NCBI GenBank assembly: GCA_023548195.1
Contig: JAJHZJ010000756.1
Location: forward strand, 992,001 to 1,056,000
Length of the DNA stretch: 64,000 bases
Direction of reading: 5' to 3'
Origin: Bettongia penicillata ogilbyi
Taxonomy: Eukaryota; Chordata; Mammalia; Diprotodontia; Potoroidae
Shown piece after piece: positions 1-12,599 of this stretch. The notes below the pieces were generated by a model that made no database searches, was not told the DNA's origin, and saw only the letters and a list, made by a program, of their open reading frames with translations. Position 1 is the first letter of the stretch; the number at the start of each line of letters is the position of its first letter. Made by a program: the position numbers and the translations under genes.

Positions 1-237
1 TAGAGCTATGAGTCATGGCTCTATCATGAGGTTGTCACGTGGGATGTCTTGAGTCCCTTTTCTTGTTCTTTTCTCCAGCTCCCTTGGATATAGTCAGTTA
101 AAGAAATGTTCCTACTTTTGGGACCTTCCTTTAAACACAACACTTTGTAGGGCCTATGGCTTTTGATGTTGATTGGTTTACCTTATTCTATTGTGCCATA
201 TCTTTAATCCCAGCAACAGACATTGAGACCCAACCCT

Positions 238-241
<4 letters not shown>

Positions 242-281
<40 letters not shown>
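242..281. repeat. (CA)n microsatellite
   Basis: An uninterrupted CA run. The homologous place in the right duplication copy (about 55785-55813) has a shorter, interrupted run, so the repeat changed length after duplication. Confidence 0.95.
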
Positions 282-2014
282 TGGAATTCAGTGTGGATGA
301 AAATCCCTTGTACTCTTTCAGGAATACTGGAAATGAGCTGTATAACAAGGGACATAGTTCTTTATTTGACTGAGAAAAGAGATGGTTGCTTTAGTCAACA
401 CATCCATCTTTGTTACAGACCAACAATGGCATCCCTGATGATCATCATAATGGCCAGATAAATCCCTCATTCATATTTTCCTTAATATAGACCTATAATT
501 CTGCTTTCTCTTCTTCATTCAAGGCATGCATCATCCTATAATGGGTTATTTGTGGGAAGAGGATTTATTGGGCAATCACACTTCAAGAGGGACTGTAACA
601 GATTCAAAGCGGGCATAGGGGAAAGAAAAGGTTTCATGCAGGAGGTGGTACTTGACCTGAGTTTTGATGGAAGCCAGGAGTTCCAGTTTTATGAGACAGA
701 GATGAGAAGGAAGTACATTCCTGGTATGAGGGAGAACCAGTACAAAAACTACCATATGTAAGGAACACAGTGGAAGAGAATCTGTCTGAACCATAGAATG
801 CAGGGAGTATCTATTTGATCCCAGAAACAACAGAGAGCTTACTGAGTAGAGGAATGATCATGAAATAAAAGTCTAAATATGTCACACCTCAACTCAATAA
901 ATTTCCATGACTCCCTATTACCTCCAGGATTGAATATCAAATTCTCTGATTGGCTTTTTGAAGCCCTCTATAACCTTTCCTTTTCTGCCTTTACAATTTT
1001 TTTATACTCTGTTTTCCCCTACATACTTTGTGACTGTTGACAAGAATCCCTTCCAGACTCAACAATAAGAATGCTTACCCCGATAGAGGGAGCAGCTGTC
1101 TTGGAAATGCAACAGTGGATGGTGGGAATAGACCTGTTTATTCCCTAGTTCACTTTTCTTCCCCTCTCCTTTAACACCCATGACACCCTCATCCAATATC
1201 CACAGCTCCAAAGATTTCCATTCCCACTGACATTCCAACTAGACTCCCAGAGCACAAAGGTACTTAGAGAACCGCTAATTCAACTTTATGCCAATTTTAT
1301 AGATGAGGATATGAAGATCCAGAGAATTTGTCCCCTATCCCAAGACACATTGCTAACTGGAGCAAGAAAAAGACTTTAGGGTAATAGTCCCTTGTTTCTC
1401 AATTGACAGTTGAAGAAACAGAGGGTCTGAGAATAGAGGCACATTTTCTGAGTTGACACAGATGAGTTTATGAAGCAGCTGAAACAAGAATTCAGGCCTC
1501 GTGACCCCAAGTCTGGGGCTCCTTCCACCATACTGAGTTCAAATACAGTAGTGTGGATTGAACCTGTATTTTTTCACTGCTGAAGTCATCTGGATCTGTC
1601 CCCTGATGGAGGAGAAATATCCTTCCTCCTCACTGCCATTGAAGGATTGCACTGGAACAAACAAAACACAGATGAGGCAGGACCAACAATCCGTGCTTTC
1701 TTGGGGCCTCAGGCAATGGGGCTTAGAGGTTTCCAAAATAACAATATCAATCTCCAGTGTGGAACAAACAAGAATTCACCAGAGTTCTTCTTCTTTACTC
1801 CCCAAGATGAGGGGAGAAGGGGAAACCCGGCTGCCATGCTTCATTGTGGAAACCAAAGGGAGCCAGTGGCAGGAAAGGGTCTCAGGAATCTAATGCACAA
1901 CTCTAGAAAGAGCTCATTGGCTCATTATCTGGTTCCTCCAGTTTAATTCCCTGGAGAAGAGGGTGGAAGGTGGGGGATAGTGAGGGGCTGATTTCTGCCT
2001 GCTACTTGGAAGGT

Positions 2015-2235
2015 AGGACAGCTAGGTGCTGTAGTGGATAGAATGATGGTCCTGGAGTCAGGAAGACTAGTCTTTTTGAGTTAAATCTGACCTCAGGCAC
2101 TTTCTAGCTGTGTGATCTTGGGCAAGTCACTTAACCCTATTTGCCTCAGTTTCTCATTTGTAGAATACGCTGGAGAAGGAAAGGGAAAATTACTCCATTA
2201 TCTTTGCCACAAAGAGTCCGACATGACAGCAAATT
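2015..2235 (+). mobile_element. Marsupial tRNA-headed SINE
   Basis: It begins with the tRNA-like head 'gctaggtgctgtagtggata', continues through the core 'gggcaagtcacttaaccc' and 'tttgcctcagtttctc', and ends near 'caaagagtccgacatgac'. The same copy is present at the paralogous site 57494-57715, so the insertion predates the segmental duplication. The family name (MAR1/WSINE-like) is from memory of the consensus and is not checked. Confidence 0.8.
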
Positions 2236-3020
2236 TCTCCTCAATTTATAGTCTTAGAGAAGTGGCTAGAGAAGGGCCACACAGGCAGTATTTCAGAGAC
2301 AGAACTTGCACACAGATCCTACTGGCTCCAAGACTGGTTCTCTATCTACTACACCATGCAGCCTCTCTTTATTCAGTAGATACTTAATCAAGGCTCACTG
2401 ATTGATTGATGGGTTCATTTATCGAGCAGTGGATGGATGGCAAGAGCTGGGGCATAAGAAGCCACCCAGAAGTTACCCTCAATGCTTTCTCATTGGGAAC
2501 TTTATCCCACCCTTCTTTGAAACTAAAAAGGCCTGACCAAGAAGAGGAAGTATAGAAAGGGTCCTAGAAGATCACTCATGGCATTTAGAACTCTAAGGGG
2601 TCTAGAGAATATCTAGTCCATTTGTGTCATGGACCCCTTCAGCAAGCTGAGACTACGGACCCCATTCTCAGAAGGATGTTTTTAAATGCATAAAATAAAA
2701 CAGATAAGATGACACTGGAAATCAACACATTGAAAGAAATAAGTAATTTTCTCATTCAAGTTTATAGGTCCTCTGAAATCCATCTATGGTGATTTGTTGA
2801 TCCCAGGTTGAGAACCTTGATTTAGTCCTATCTCCTAATTTACCAGCTCAGAGGTTCATAAGACCTAGAGCTAATAAAGAATTGTAGAGGTATTCCAGCC
2901 CAACCTCCCTCATGTTACAGATGACCAGACTGAGACACAGAGTAGTTACATGACTTACAGTAGAAATGGCATCTGACCCCAAGATTTCTGATACTAAACT
3001 CCAGGCTCTTGCACTTAACT

Positions 3021-3035
3021 AAGAAGAGACATGAT
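3021..3035 (+). other. Empty (pre-integration) HAL1 target site
   Basis: The single copy of 'aagaagagacatgat' here corresponds to the two near-identical 15-bp direct repeats that flank the HAL1 insertion in the right copy (58493-58507 and 61901-61915). The flanking sequence on both sides continues collinearly, so this is the unoccupied allele-equivalent of the insertion site. Confidence 0.9.
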
Positions 3036-5689
3036 CCACATCAACAGGACCCTGGTCAGCATCCATAAGATGATGTGTTATCCACTCAAAGGAATAAGCT
3101 GGTTACGAACTGTGGCCCGGGAGATCTGAGGAAAGACTGTTGTCACAGAACTAAAATGTCTCCCAGAACGACAGAGATTTCAGATTGGACAGAGCTCAGC
3201 AACCATCTAATCCAACTTATATCCCCAGAGAACCTTCCACTGACAAGTGGTTACTGACATTAGTCCTTTTACATGTTACTCATATGTTCCTCCTAGATCC
3301 ATCTCCTGAAATCAAACAGAAAAAAATAAAACTAATTTTCCACACAAGTGCCCTTTAGATAGGTGAAAATCTCTATCACACCTGTCCCTTCCCCACAGCC
3401 TTTTTTCCTTAAACATCTCCAGTATTGAACAGCTCAACAGATTCTGACTTGAGTGAACTTAAGGCAATTTGCCATCCTTTGTACACTTTCCAGCTTGTCC
3501 ATGTCCTTCCTAAACCATAGCACCCATAATTGAACACAGTTTCATTACAAATGTAGTCTGACCAGAGCAGGGCATGGACGTGTGTCCATGCGGACCATCT
3601 TCCCCTTCATTCCTGGAAGCATGTATGGTGCTCTTACTGTAGCTCAGGACTGACTACGATTTGTTTTTGCTTGTTTCTTTGTTTGCTAATTATATAACAT
3701 TCCTAAATCATTTTAAGGTTTACTAAATCTTCCAGATCTTTTTCTGCTAAACTGCTGTCTTATGGTGCTTTCCAATCTCGTTATTGTGAAATCACAGGGA
3801 GAGGCCCTCTCAGTGTTATATTATAATCTTATTGGCTTTATAAGACCATGTCATTATAAACCTATTACCTCACAGAGATGGAGGAAATGGGTTGGAAGAG
3901 AAGAATAAGGATCCTTTATCCTTGGGACTTACATAGCAAGGTTCACTAAAAAGCAAAAGGAGGAAGACAGGTGACAAAAAAGCCCAGGAAGGAAGATTCA
4001 GCAGAGTTCAAACCAGGTCAGTCAGAAGACAAAGCAGCCTATACACAAAAGCAGGCCAAGAAAGGAAATCCCAAGCAAGGAAACTGCTGAGCACATTCAG
4101 GAATATCCTGAATGTCAAAGGTCTTAGGAGGAGTTCAAACAACAGCCTAGGGGACTTCCCTTTCAGTGATATTTAAGAAGGAACCAGGATGACCTATGCT
4201 TTGGTGTGTCTCCAAAAATGGACACGACTTAGCATGTATATTCAGAGTAGAAGTTAGATTTAATCTGTTTGCCCAGCAAAAATTATCATTATAGGTGCTG
4301 GCTGGAATTATGCAGTTTCATTGAAGTTATTTAGTGAAAACCATGTATCTTCTAAGTTACACTTGGCTAGGGAGGCCACAATTGAGGGAGGGTGGGTTAG
4401 CAATATAGTGTAGTGGAAAACACAATGGAGGTCTTTAGAAGACCAGGATTTGAGCATGCTAGGGGCTCCCACTACAAGTTTATACTGTCCAACCTTCCCT
4501 GGGCTGTTACTACCACCAGCAAACATTATACTCTTTCTTGATATTCTCTCACTCTCCAAAGTGGCTGTTTTCAAAACTCTTCTCTACTCAGGCCACCAAT
4601 ATCAACTCATTCTCCTTCCTTCTCAACAGAGACTCTTTCCTTATACTTCACTGCAAAAAATGAGTTCATTTCTCACATGCTTCCTCTCTTCACTCATCCC
4701 CCATTTCTAATCACCTCAACATCATCCCCCTTCTCTTTTTCTTGATCTAGTTTGGGAAGATGAGGTAGCACTTTGATCTGATATCATTCTCTCCACCTGT
4801 GCCCTTTTACTGCCCCTCTCATTTCCTCATCTAATGTGCTGTTCCAGGTGGTACATGGTATATTTCCCCTTTGATCATTCCTTCTGCTTACTTTTCAACC
4901 TTTCCTTAACCACTGGCTTTTTCTTTGCCATTGCCATTCCCAAATCCACCCCACTCCCCACCAGCTGAGAACACTTTCATTTGATCTTACCTTCCCTTCA
5001 GGCTAATATCCCATATCTCTTTTCCTTTCCACAATTACCTCCTAGAAAAAGCAATATTCCCTAGGCTTCCCTGCTTCTCACTCACTTCTCAATACCTTGC
5101 AGTCTGACGTCTATTCACACCACTTAAGTGAAACTTTCCAAGGTCATTAATGACCTCTTTACTGATAAATCCATCAACCTTCTCAAAGGTCATTCTTCTT
5201 GACTCTTTTTTGATATTCAGCAATGTTGACCTTGAGTTCCCTTCTTCCTTGAGTTTTCATGACACTTATCTCTCTTCTCCTTCTTTTCTGACCAATTTTT
5301 CTCAGACTTCTTTGAAAGATCATTATTCATGTCCTTCACACTCATATTCTCTCCCCAAAGCTGTAATCCCACAATTCCAGCTGCCCTTTGGATGTCTCCA
5401 CCTAGATGTCTCAAAGTAACATCAAACTCAGCATATTCAAATCCAAACTCATTCGTTTCTCCCCCAAACTGACCCTTCCTCCTAACTGCTTTAGTTCTGT
5501 TGAAGGCATTACCATTCTTCCAGTTACTCAGGTTAGTCACCTAGGACTTTTTTTCAACTCTTTATTCTCACTCCACATAGCCAAGAAGTTGCCAATTACA
5601 CCCCCAACAACTCTCTCATCCATCTCCTTTTCTCTAATTATATCATAATCATTCTAGTTCATGATAATAACTTCCTCTCCAATCCTAAG

Positions 5690-5920
5690 AAGCATCAAGT
5701 CAGAAAGACCTGAGTTCAAATCCAGTCTCAGACATTTAGTTGCTGTGTGACCCTGACGAAATCACAAATCTCTGTTTGCCCCAGTTTTCTCAACTGTAAA
5801 ATGGGGATAATAACAGTTCCTACTTCCCAAGGTTGTTCTGATGATCAAATAAGATATTTTCAAAGTACCTAGCATAGGGTCTGGCACATAACAGGTGTTA
5901 TATAAATGTTTATACCCTCC
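5690..5920 (+). mobile_element. MIR-like SINE
   Basis: It carries the MIR-type core, 'ctgtgtgaccctgacgaaatcac', followed by 'ctcaactgtaaaatgggg', 'gttgttctgatgatcaaata' and a tail 'cataacaggtgttatataaatg'. It is diverged and therefore old. Confidence 0.7.
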
Positions 5921-7460
5921 CTCCCATTACTCCTGAAAAAGAATGTATCAGTCATTTGTAATACATGACTTACCATACTGAGACACTTCTTCCTGGTTAC
6001 CATTTTGGCTTCCCTTACTAGAATGTAAGCTTTTGGAGGACAGGGACTGCCTCTTTATTCGTCTCTCCAGCACTTGAAGTAATCCCTGATATATAGCAAA
6101 GAACTTAATAAACTACTTTTCATTCATTCATTCCCCTGTAAACACAAATAGGAAGCAACATCTGTACATCATCTTCTCACCTCCCCACCCCACCCCCATC
6201 ATCATATATATAAGAGTAATATATTGTCCTCATTTCACTGAGGTCCCATATGGAATACAGTAATCAGTTCTAAACACCATGTCTCGGAAGAGTTGCTGGG
6301 AAGCTGGAGCACATCTATAGCAGCCAGAATCGTGAAATGCATCTGGGAAATATGCCACATGAGGACTGCCTGAAAGGAAGACCAGCCACCTTGGAGAAGG
6401 GAAGATTTAGAGAGTAAGAGTTGCCTTCAGATATTTGAAAGATTATCACATGGAAGAAGGAATGGGGTTGAATTGTTTAGTCTCAGGGATAAAAATTAAA
6501 GGGGAAGTTATAAAAAAGAAAAGTTTTAGCTCCATTTAATAAACAATTTTCTAATTAAATTAAACAATTAAAACCAGCAATAGTGGACTGGGCTATTTTC
6601 TCCTTGTCATTACTGGTGGTCTACTGGTCTTGAAGTTAAGAACAGGTGATCTCTTGTTGTAGAGGTGAATCTACAATTTTAAGATTCTTCAATTCTCTAA
6701 AGTAGCAGTTCTCAAACTCAAACTCACCCCTTTACTTTTTTAGATACTACTGAATACCCCATGAAGAGTTTTTGTTTTCTCTAGGTGATATCTATAAATA
6801 TTTACTATATTGAAATTAAAATATTTTATTATTATAAAAATTACTTTGACCTCATAGACCTGGTGAAAGGGTTCCAGAGACCCATAGGGTTCCCCAGCTC
6901 ACTCTTTGAGGATCTCTGCTTTAAAGTCATCAATTTCCAACTCTAAGATTCTTAATACTTTATTGGATCCACGATTTCTTCGAGGACACTGTATCAATCA
7001 GTCAAGATAGCAACACATCAATAATTTTTCTAAGATTTTATGATTTTTTAGAAACTGAGACTGTGATTGATTATGCAAGGGTTATGTCAAGCCTTTAGAC
7101 TTCCATTTCTGTCCAGAATGAACTATCCCATTGGACCAATGCCTTTGAATATCTCAAAGGATGAGCAAGTTAGCTGCAGAACTACCCAAATACAGATGTA
7201 TATGATCCCTTCAATATCATAAATTTTGGAGTTACACAAACTGTTACATAATAATCATACTTATCAGAGTTGTCATCACTCTTGGAGCACAGGCTTTTCT
7301 TTTAGAAAAGCAAAAACTGTGATGTGATGTTTCCTTATCAATAACGGATTTTTAAACAGAGCTGAGCTTTGCGTTTGTATTGGTCACAAATATCAACATT
7401 TACCTGGAAGCTAGTAGGACAAAAATAGAACTCAATAAGGTCACTGGGGAGGGAAGGTAG
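5921..7460. other. Gene-free stretch upstream of first TATA box
   Basis: No exon, long conserved reading frame or RNA gene is recognisable. The sequence is AT-rich with degraded repeat-like segments. Confidence 0.6.
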
Positions 7461-7462
7461 GG

Positions 7463-7470
7463 TATAAAAG
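7463..7470 (+). promoter_or_regulatory. TATA box of chitinase-type exon 1 (upstream copy)
   Basis: TATAAAAG lies 50 bases before the ATG at 7513, which puts a start site near 7490-7500. The arrangement (gggtataaaaggnag, then ~45 bases, then the ATG of a signal-peptide exon) matches that of the second promoter at 10348. This supports a real, duplicated promoter-exon module. Confidence 0.75.
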
Positions 7471-7512
7471 GCAGGGCAAGTCAACATTTGTTCATTCACC
7501 ACTGAGGCAAAG

Positions 7513-7537
7513 ATGGCTAAGCTCACGCTCCTCACTG
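7513..7537 (+). CDS. Orphan or alternative CHIA-like first coding exon
   Basis: ATG followed by seven codons (MAKLTLLT) and the first base of a glycine codon, then a consensus donor (G|GTAAGC). CHIA-family genes begin with just such an exon, encoding the first part of the signal peptide and ending in phase 1. No matching 30-base exon 2 is visible before the next exon 1 at 10396. It is therefore either an alternative first exon spliced to the exon at 11629, or the remnant of a further tandem gene copy whose other exons are gone. Splice phase and sequence fit exon 2 at 11629. No expression evidence is available. Confidence 0.65.
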
Positions 7538-10347
7538 GTAAGCGACTATCCAAATCTTCATACTATATGTCTCCTGTTCTTCTGACTTTCCTGTTAACTT
7601 CTCCTTTTAACTCACTTCCTACTTTATAGTTGAGACTGAAATCTATGAGGCTGTTGTATTCAGGAAAAAAAAGCCTGAAAGAATCAACGAAACATCATGG
7701 TTCTCACTCCCAAGGTGTAAGGGGAGGGGAGTCCTACAATATTAACTTCCTTGACACCCTGCTCCTGTGTGTACCATCTTTGTCCCAAGATACAGGAAGT
7801 GCTAGGAACCTGACTCTTTGTCAGATTCAATGTTTCTTCCCCAAGCTATGGATGTTCCCTGCTGTTGCTTGGCGCTGTTGATAGGGTTACAGACTAGGTG
7901 CTCCAGGTATTCTCCTGACCCATCAGCACCAGTAAGATCCTAGACCTTGCTGAAGAAAGATAGTAAATCAAGTAGTGTACTGAGATTGAAAAATAAGACT
8001 TCAAGAAGGAAAAAGTTTTCTCATGGTGTATCCCTGTGAAGAATTGCTCTTTAAGAAGTAACTTGGGCCTTCTGGGAAAGTGTACCCCTGCAGGGGCAGT
8101 TTCTCCTGGCCTCAGAGAGACGCAGACTCTAAGGGGGAGTCACGTTCCAATGCAGTGTCTTAACATTTTCACCTCAAAAGTTTTATCATTTGAATAGGGC
8201 AGTGTCTTTAATAGTATTAAGGAATGAGATCTTAAAATTCTTTGCTGTCTGCTTAATCTTTTCAACATAAGGTTGGAAGGTTTTTAAAACTGCTTTGGGT
8301 TAGAGTCCTAGCATTCACTTTTTAAAAAAGATTATACATTTGTTTGAATTTACCAAGAAACCACCTTATCTCCCTCTCACCTCTCACATCTATTCCTACT
8401 GAAAAAACGAGAAAAAGTGCCTATAAGAAATAAACCTAATCAAGCAAGATACATTTCTAGACTGGTCATGTAAAAAAAAAAGCCTCATTCTGGACCCTGA
8501 GTCCATCATTTCGAAGAGACCCAGACCTAAAAATCTTCAGCACTTTCCAAGACTAAAAGGGATCTGATTTTATTGATCAATAGAACTCATCTAGACCAAA
8601 TTTGTAGAAAAAGATAAATTCTGTACTGACTTTTAACAACATTCAATCTCCTTTTTTTCTGATTCTTCGTTCAACCAAAAACTTCCTCATTAAATAACTT
8701 TGGCCTCCTGAGTGGACAAGTCCATCAGGGCAAATATCTATCAGGCAATAATTGTGGTGCCAGGGATATATCCCATTTTCAGTTAATAAACGTCCATTGT
8801 GACTCATAGATCTACCTCTTGTGAGATTGGTTAAGGTGACCAAATTCCCAAACCCTAGCTGTTTAGACCGTCAGTCATTGTACAAGCATTTATGAAGGGC
8901 ATCATGTGTTTTTGCCACTGTGGTAAGAGCTGGAGGAATAAAAGAAGTAAAAATACAGTGCCTGCTTTCAAGATTGTTTTCTTGAGGCTTCATGACTTTC
9001 ATTGCATTCGTGGGACTCTACCTAGATGTAGTCACTCTGTGAACTCCTATTTGAATCAGCCTATCAGCCTATATAATACATGATGATTAACAGGAGATTG
9101 TACCACTAGGCAATGCCAAATGAGTAGTAAAAACAGTAAGTATCATGAGAATCCAAAGGAGGGGTTGCTAGGGGTTACAGTGTTCACCAAAGTTTCTTAG
9201 GAGAAAGTAGATCTCAACTGAGCCTGGAAGGATGGGTGGCCTTTGAATAGAGAGAAGTCAGAGGAAGCATTTGAGGCAAGAGGGAAAGTATGAGCAAAGG
9301 TATGAAGGTAGGAAAGTACAAAGTATGTTTGGAGAACAGTTTTTACTGCAGAGCAGAGGGAAGAATTTCAGTGAACAGTTCTGGCAACTAGAGTAAAGGC
9401 CACCAAATCAACTTGGAGCAAGCAGCACAAAAGGCAATACTAACCTCTCTGTTACTGATAAGGACTTACCCAGAGTATAGCTTTGGGAGAAGAAAAGAGG
9501 ACGTACCCCATCTATTGGCTTCCTATTTTAACTCACTATTTTTGCTAAGTAAATACTAACATCAGGTGTTTCTATTTGCCAAAGAAGCTCAACGACCCTC
9601 TAAGTTTTGGTACCTCGGGACAATGTCTTGGTTTTCTTGCAATAAATATGGTTCTAGGTGAAAAGGTTCATAAGAGGTTACTTCTAAGGAGACAAGCAGG
9701 AAATCATGTCAGACACCAAAAGTGATTTCATCATATTGTAAGTAATAATGAAAGAGACCATAATTTTCAGTATTATTGACCAATATTTACTGAAAGTATT
9801 TGTAGATTCTATGCTAGACTGCAGAACATTTGGAGACCCTCATGAACCCCACCTTGAGAACCAGAGATCTCTGGATATCTTTATCACCAAATCATGACTT
9901 GAAATGACTCCACAGAACATGTGTGTGCACAACACTTAGAGATCAATGCCATCACACGGTGGAGGAATGAGGGCTCCCTTGATCCCAAGTTAGACCAAGT
10001 GAGGCTAAGTAATTGCACATAAAGAAATCATTTGTTAATCTAATGACTACTTTTCAAAGGCTTGGTTGCTTAAATGCTGAGGCAAACATGATTTTATTCC
10101 GGGCATGTAATGTCCGCAGTGCAGAACCCAGCTAGACTTCCTTTCCAAAGGCTTATCAACTCAGGAACCTGCCCAAAGAGCTATCATGCAGGTCTTTTCG
10201 TGGCACCATCATCACTGTCCTTTGAAGGAGTCATTTCATTTTATTCCCTTTATAATGCGGTGTTGGGGGGAGATCTGTGGATTTACTCATTAGCCACATC
10301 GGATGCGCCATACTTAGGAGCCCTCCTGATAAGACTTGGTTGAAGGG
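7538..10347. other. Gene-free stretch between the two TATA/exon-1 modules
   Basis: No exon 2-like 30-base segment with a pyrimidine tract and AG was found. Around 9160-9360 there is a purine-rich, old-repeat-like segment similar in style to the one at 560-760. Otherwise nothing is recognisable. Confidence 0.5.
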
Positions 10348-10355
10348 TATAAAAG
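10348..10355 (+). promoter_or_regulatory. TATA box of chitinase pseudogene 2
   Basis: TATAAAAG sits 48 bases upstream of the ATG at 10396, in the same context as the box at 7463. It predicts a start site near 10378-10385. Confidence 0.75.
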
Positions 10356-10395
10356 GTAGAGACAAACCCCTGCTAGACCAGTATAGACAGCAGCC

Positions 10396-10420
10396 ATGGA
10401 GAAGTCCATCATCCTCACTG
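10396..10420 (+). pseudogene. Pseudogene 2, exon 1 (signal peptide start)
   Basis: ATG, then codons for MEKSIILT and the first base of Gly, followed by donor GTGAGT. Length and phase match the CHIA family. Confidence 0.85.
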
Positions 10421-10534
10421 GTGAGTGAATGCTCTAAGGGGATACTCAAACCCTGGTGACTTTCTTCCTTTCCATTTCTTTCTGGGTCCTTTGAAAAGAA
10501 TCATTTTGTGTGATAATAGGCTCAGAGATTTAGA

Positions 10535-10720
10535 TCTAGGAAGAGACTTTAGAGCCCATCAAGTTTAATCGTTTACTTTTACAGAGGAGGAAAGGGAGGC
10601 ACAGGGAGGTTAAATGATTTGCCCGGGGTCACCCAGTTACTAAGTCTCTCTGATGGGAGTTGAATCTAGGTGTTCCTGTCTCTATGTCCATGCCTACCTA
10701 TGCTCCCATTTCTTCTTATT
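10535..10720. repeat. Old SINE/MIR-like repeat fragment
   Basis: Contains 'gaggcacagggaggttaaat' and 'gatttgcccggggtcaccca', a motif block found in several MIR-like repeats here (compare 44585-44770 and, inverted, 48065-48320). Exact limits are uncertain. Confidence 0.5.
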
Positions 10721-11195
10721 TTAATCTTATTATCCTTTCTTTTCTTCTATTGAACCTTTGAGGCTTTTACTACCCATAGAATATAACCTCCCTGGGCCTC
10801 AATTTCCTCATCTGTAAAAGGGTGGAATAGAATTGGACTGAATGGCTTGTGAAGTCTCTTCCTTTTCTACTATGATTCTGATCTCATCCTTCTTGAATGG
10901 GGGCTCTTAACCTGGGTTCCATGAGTTTTTATTCTAAAAACTTTCAGTATTTTAGGATTTAAAATCTTTTAAGCAAAGTCTAAAAAAATAAAACTGCAGT
11001 AAATAAAAAAATAAGAAAAGGCCTATAATTTAGGCCTCGAGGCTGCAGATTCCCCACCCCTGTAAATATGTTTCACTAGATTGTCCAAGGGGCATAACCC
11101 AAGAAGGCTAAGAATCCCTATTCTGGAATGCAAGTTCTCTAAAGGCAGCATCTGTTTCCTTTTTGTGTATGTCCCCAGCATCTAGGACAGTCTTG

Positions 11196-11285
11196 GAATC
11201 AATCAATCATCAAACATTTATTAAGTGCCTACTGTTGTGCTAGACATTGTACTAAGTGGATTGTGAAGACAGTCCAAGGGGTTTG
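11196..11285 (+). repeat. Interspersed repeat fragment ('aatcaatcatcaaacattta' type)
   Basis: Matches a recurrent unit, 'atcaat...catttattaagtgcctac...tgtgctagac', seen again near 18195, 18670, 28110, 30360 and 33690. Probably the 3' part of an old LINE or SINE; I do not name the family. Confidence 0.55.
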
Positions 11286-11628
11286 TGCTAGAAATGATTT
11301 AATGCTACCTTGAACGGCAAATAATGGTAAAGGGCAATATGAGTAATACATTAAATTACCCTGGGCCCTCACAACATATTTGTGTTATTGTTGTTGAAAG
11401 GTGTTCCAAGAACAAAAAATGTTGGGAACTATTGTGCAAACATTGGGAATAAATAGGGATAGAGAGAAAAATAAAGATCTTTGTAGCTGGGTAGCATGAT
11501 GGACACAGCACTGGACCTGGAGTCAGGAACTCTAACCCTTGAGCCACCTAGCCACCATCACACCTACTAAAGTAGGTGCTTAATAGATGCTTAGTAAATG
11601 TTTGTTAATTCATGTTTTTTTTCTCTAG

Positions 11629-11658
11629 GTCTTGCCCTGGTGCTGCTTGTCCAGCTGA
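11629..11658 (+). pseudogene. Pseudogene 2, exon 2 (hydrophobic core of signal peptide)
   Basis: A 30-base exon after 'tttttttctctag', encoding (G)LALVLLVQL plus the first base of a Ser codon, then donor GTAAGT. Length is identical to exon 2 of pseudogene 3. Confidence 0.85.
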
Positions 11659-12011
11659 GTAAGTCATAAGCTTCTGCTTTACCCACCTCCCTCATCTCTT
11701 TTTCTCTGATCCTCATAATCCTCTTCATTCTCTCAAACATCCAAGCACAGACAATTATTTTGCACATTATACAGCATGAGTTCAGAGAAGGCTAATTTAT
11801 TTTAGTAGGTGGACCTACTCAGAGCTATCACTCTGCTATTCTAACCTAAAGGTCAGGTGGAAATAATTTATCCCTCTAATAGCTATCCTTTGTCAGGTCA
11901 TCCATAGCTAATACTCACATATAGCATTATTATACTCCCAGGGAGTCTTGCTCTCTCATATTTTTCTGAAAGGGGATAATAAGAATCCGTGTCTTATCCC
12001 TGATCCTGACG

Positions 12012-12065
12012 TGGACATTATTCCTCCCTGGTCCCCTAGGTTGAGAGATATCTGTTAGGTTACTG
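12012..12065 (+). repeat. Inverted 54-base LTR-start fragment
   Basis: Matches the reverse complement of 16177-16230 at 52 of 54 positions (both begin TG.ACATTATTCC and end GTTAGGTTACTG). It joins directly to inverted pol sequence. Confidence 0.92.
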
Positions 12066-12210
12066 TCTGCCCAGGCATGGCAGTTGCAGGAGGTAGAACT
12101 ACCTCAGGGGATGATGCCTTGCCAAACCAAAAGGATGGGTTTCAGCCCATACCCTGGGAACTTCCTGCTGAAATTCTGACAATATAGGTGAAGTGGCATC
12201 TGGCTAGTTG
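12066..12210 (-). pseudogene. ERV pol start (protease-RT linker) fragment
   Basis: On the minus strand this segment gives short stretches such as VPRVWAETHPFGLA. These match the linker between protease and reverse transcriptase in gammaretroviruses. Stops interrupt it, and it ends abruptly at the inverted LTR fragment, so no reverse transcriptase domain is present. Confidence 0.65.
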
Positions 12211-12480
12211 TCAGAAACAGTTATTAGCCTTGATTCTTCTGAGGGGGGCAGCAGGATACCCCCAGCTGGGGTAGAGGGTCAAATTCCAGAGAAGGGGAAG
12301 GGCCAGAGAAGGAAATGACATCCTGCAGTTTTGGCCCAATAAAGGATACGGGCAATCAGGCATGACCAGGAAAGAATGAGAAACCAGGCCCTTGCCTACG
12401 TGTACATCCCTTGCTGTGGTTACAGGAATGTTCCTAATTTGGCCAGTGGCCCCCTGAACTGAGATTGAAGAGTAAGACAA
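12211..12480 (-). pseudogene. ERV protease fragment
   Basis: The minus-strand frame contains VQGATGQ and PDCPYPLLGQ, signatures of the C-terminal half of a gammaretroviral aspartic protease. The catalytic DTGA part is not recognisable in the retained frame. The fragment follows the gag remnant in the expected gag-pro-pol order. Confidence 0.75.
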
Positions 12481-12599
12481 TGGGTCCGGGGGTTTCTTCA
12501 GGACCGAGGCTGCAGATTACCACCCCCCTACACACACACACACAGAGTGTCACCCTCGCCTCCTGGGGAAGTTTCAACTAGGGCCAAAATCACCATTCT

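Larger units (their letters stand above)
1..5139 (+). repeat. Segmental duplication, left copy
   Basis: This block aligns in direct orientation, in order, with 55558-64000. Base 1 pairs with base 55558 and base 5139 with base 64000. I judge identity at roughly 90% by eye, with scattered substitutions and small indels. The one large difference is a 3.4-kb HAL1 insertion in the right copy. The alignment reaches the left window edge, so the true left boundary is unknown. No chitinase exon lies in the shared part. The block is non-coding: it holds a CA microsatellite, a SINE and older repeat-like sequence. Confidence 0.93.

Noticed and set aside
576..830. 84-codon minus-strand frame conserved at 56121-56375
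   Set aside because: Its conservation is explained by the segmental duplication. The sequence looks like an old interspersed repeat (compare 9160-9360) and differs between copies without evident protein-level constraint.
2015..2235. tRNA gene candidates at SINE heads here and elsewhere
   Set aside because: Only the tRNA-like promoter part is present and no full cloverleaf can be folded; they are SINEs.
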